Of a stretch of DNA of 64,000 nucleotides, positions 63,861 to 64,000 are shown piece after piece. Source of the stretch: Rhodospirillaceae bacterium (GTDB lineage: Bacteria > Pseudomonadota > Alphaproteobacteria > Rhodospirillales > Rhodospirillaceae). Positions within the stretch are counted from its first letter, which is position 1, and every line of letters begins with the position of its first letter. Under the pieces are notes generated by a model. It saw only the letters and a list, made by a program, of their open reading frames with translations, was not told the DNA's origin and made no database searches. A program made the translations under genes and the position numbers. The stretch covers positions 171,531 through 235,530 of the forward strand of contig CANJRD010000004.1 in the NCBI GenBank assembly GCA_947476695.1. The letters are read 5' to 3'.

Positions 63861-64000
63861 TCAGATCATTTGGGACAGATGCGGTCGTGATTTAGCGGAG
63901 TGCTGGCCTCATCTGGTTGGTCGATCTTAGGCGGCGAGCTTGCGGTGAAGCAAGCGACGATGCTCGATGGTTTTTTGTTTGATGCGGTGTCGTTCCTGTA
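63861..64000. mobile_element. Probable end of an insertion element (partial)
   Basis: Composition and reading change sharply at 63861 (TCAGATCATTTGGGACAG). On the minus strand, a frame open from the right edge ends at TAA 63927 with HRIKQKTIEHRRLLHRKLAA, basic and helical like the tail of a transposase or integrase. The other end, inverted repeat and target duplication are beyond the window, so family and extent are unknown. Confidence 0.45.

Overview
The window is GC-rich, densely coded bacterial chromosome on both strands. Gene content suggests a Gram-negative, aerobic, heterotrophic alphaproteobacterium: two TonB-dependent receptors of the type common in Sphingomonadales, Caulobacterales and related orders, many Tat or Sec exported enzymes, a CopA/CopB copper system, methylmalonyl-CoA mutase, and a (2S)-methylsuccinyl-CoA dehydrogenase-like enzyme. 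The order-level assignment is inference; no rRNA or tRNA gene was found.

Layout. 1-9.2 kb (minus strand): a partial TPR/SPINDLY-type O-GlcNAc transferase, an esterase, a dipeptidase, and a methylmalonyl-CoA mutase block (mutA, mutB, meaB). 9.3-15.2 kb: small methyltransferase, tiny membrane ORF, Dabb protein, msrA, glnS, an exported NTF2-like protein and a large protein of unknown function. 15.4-20.5 kb: methylsuccinyl-CoA dehydrogenase, a mesaconyl-CoA C1-C4 CoA transferase-like protein, a mesaconyl-C4-CoA hydratase-like protein, and an MFS carrier. Together these predict methylsuccinyl-CoA to mesaconyl-C1-CoA to mesaconyl-C4-CoA to citramalyl-CoA, which a lyase not seen here would split to pyruvate and acetyl-CoA. 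This is the most interesting metabolic unit in the window.

20.6-30.2 kb: methyltransferase, TcuA/fumarate-reductase-like flavoprotein, exported dienelactone hydrolase, IclR regulator, a pair of exported proteins of unknown function, a lectin-like protein, a Tat-exported hydrolase, and an Asp/Glu-racemase-fold protein that lacks the usual cysteines. 30.3-34 kb: membrane protein, SAM methyltransferase and family 2 glycosyltransferase, probably for lipid-linked sugar or envelope work. 34.4-41.9 kb: BatA-like vWA protein coupled to an MFS carrier, a second copy of the flavoprotein, a BBE-type oxidase, a cyclic-nucleotide-binding protein and a GT-C-like membrane transferase. 42-46 kb: exported amidohydrolase, a FkbM-glycosyltransferase fusion, and a cytochrome c/beta-propeller fusion.

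46.3-50.9 kb: apparent four-gene operon for copper: NTF2-like protein, CopC-CopD fusion, CopA multicopper oxidase, CopB outer-membrane protein. 51-59.4 kb: two TonB-dependent receptors flanking an ammonium transporter, then a second amidohydrolase paralogous to the one at 42 kb. 59.5-62.4 kb: a minus-strand unit of two tiny one-helix proteins and a larger membrane protein, a methyltransferase, and an EcsC-family protein. 62.5-64 kb looks rearranged: a response regulator lacking the front of its receiver domain, a secreted-type hypothetical whose reading frame is cut off at about 63861, and past that point what looks like the end of a mobile element running off the edge.
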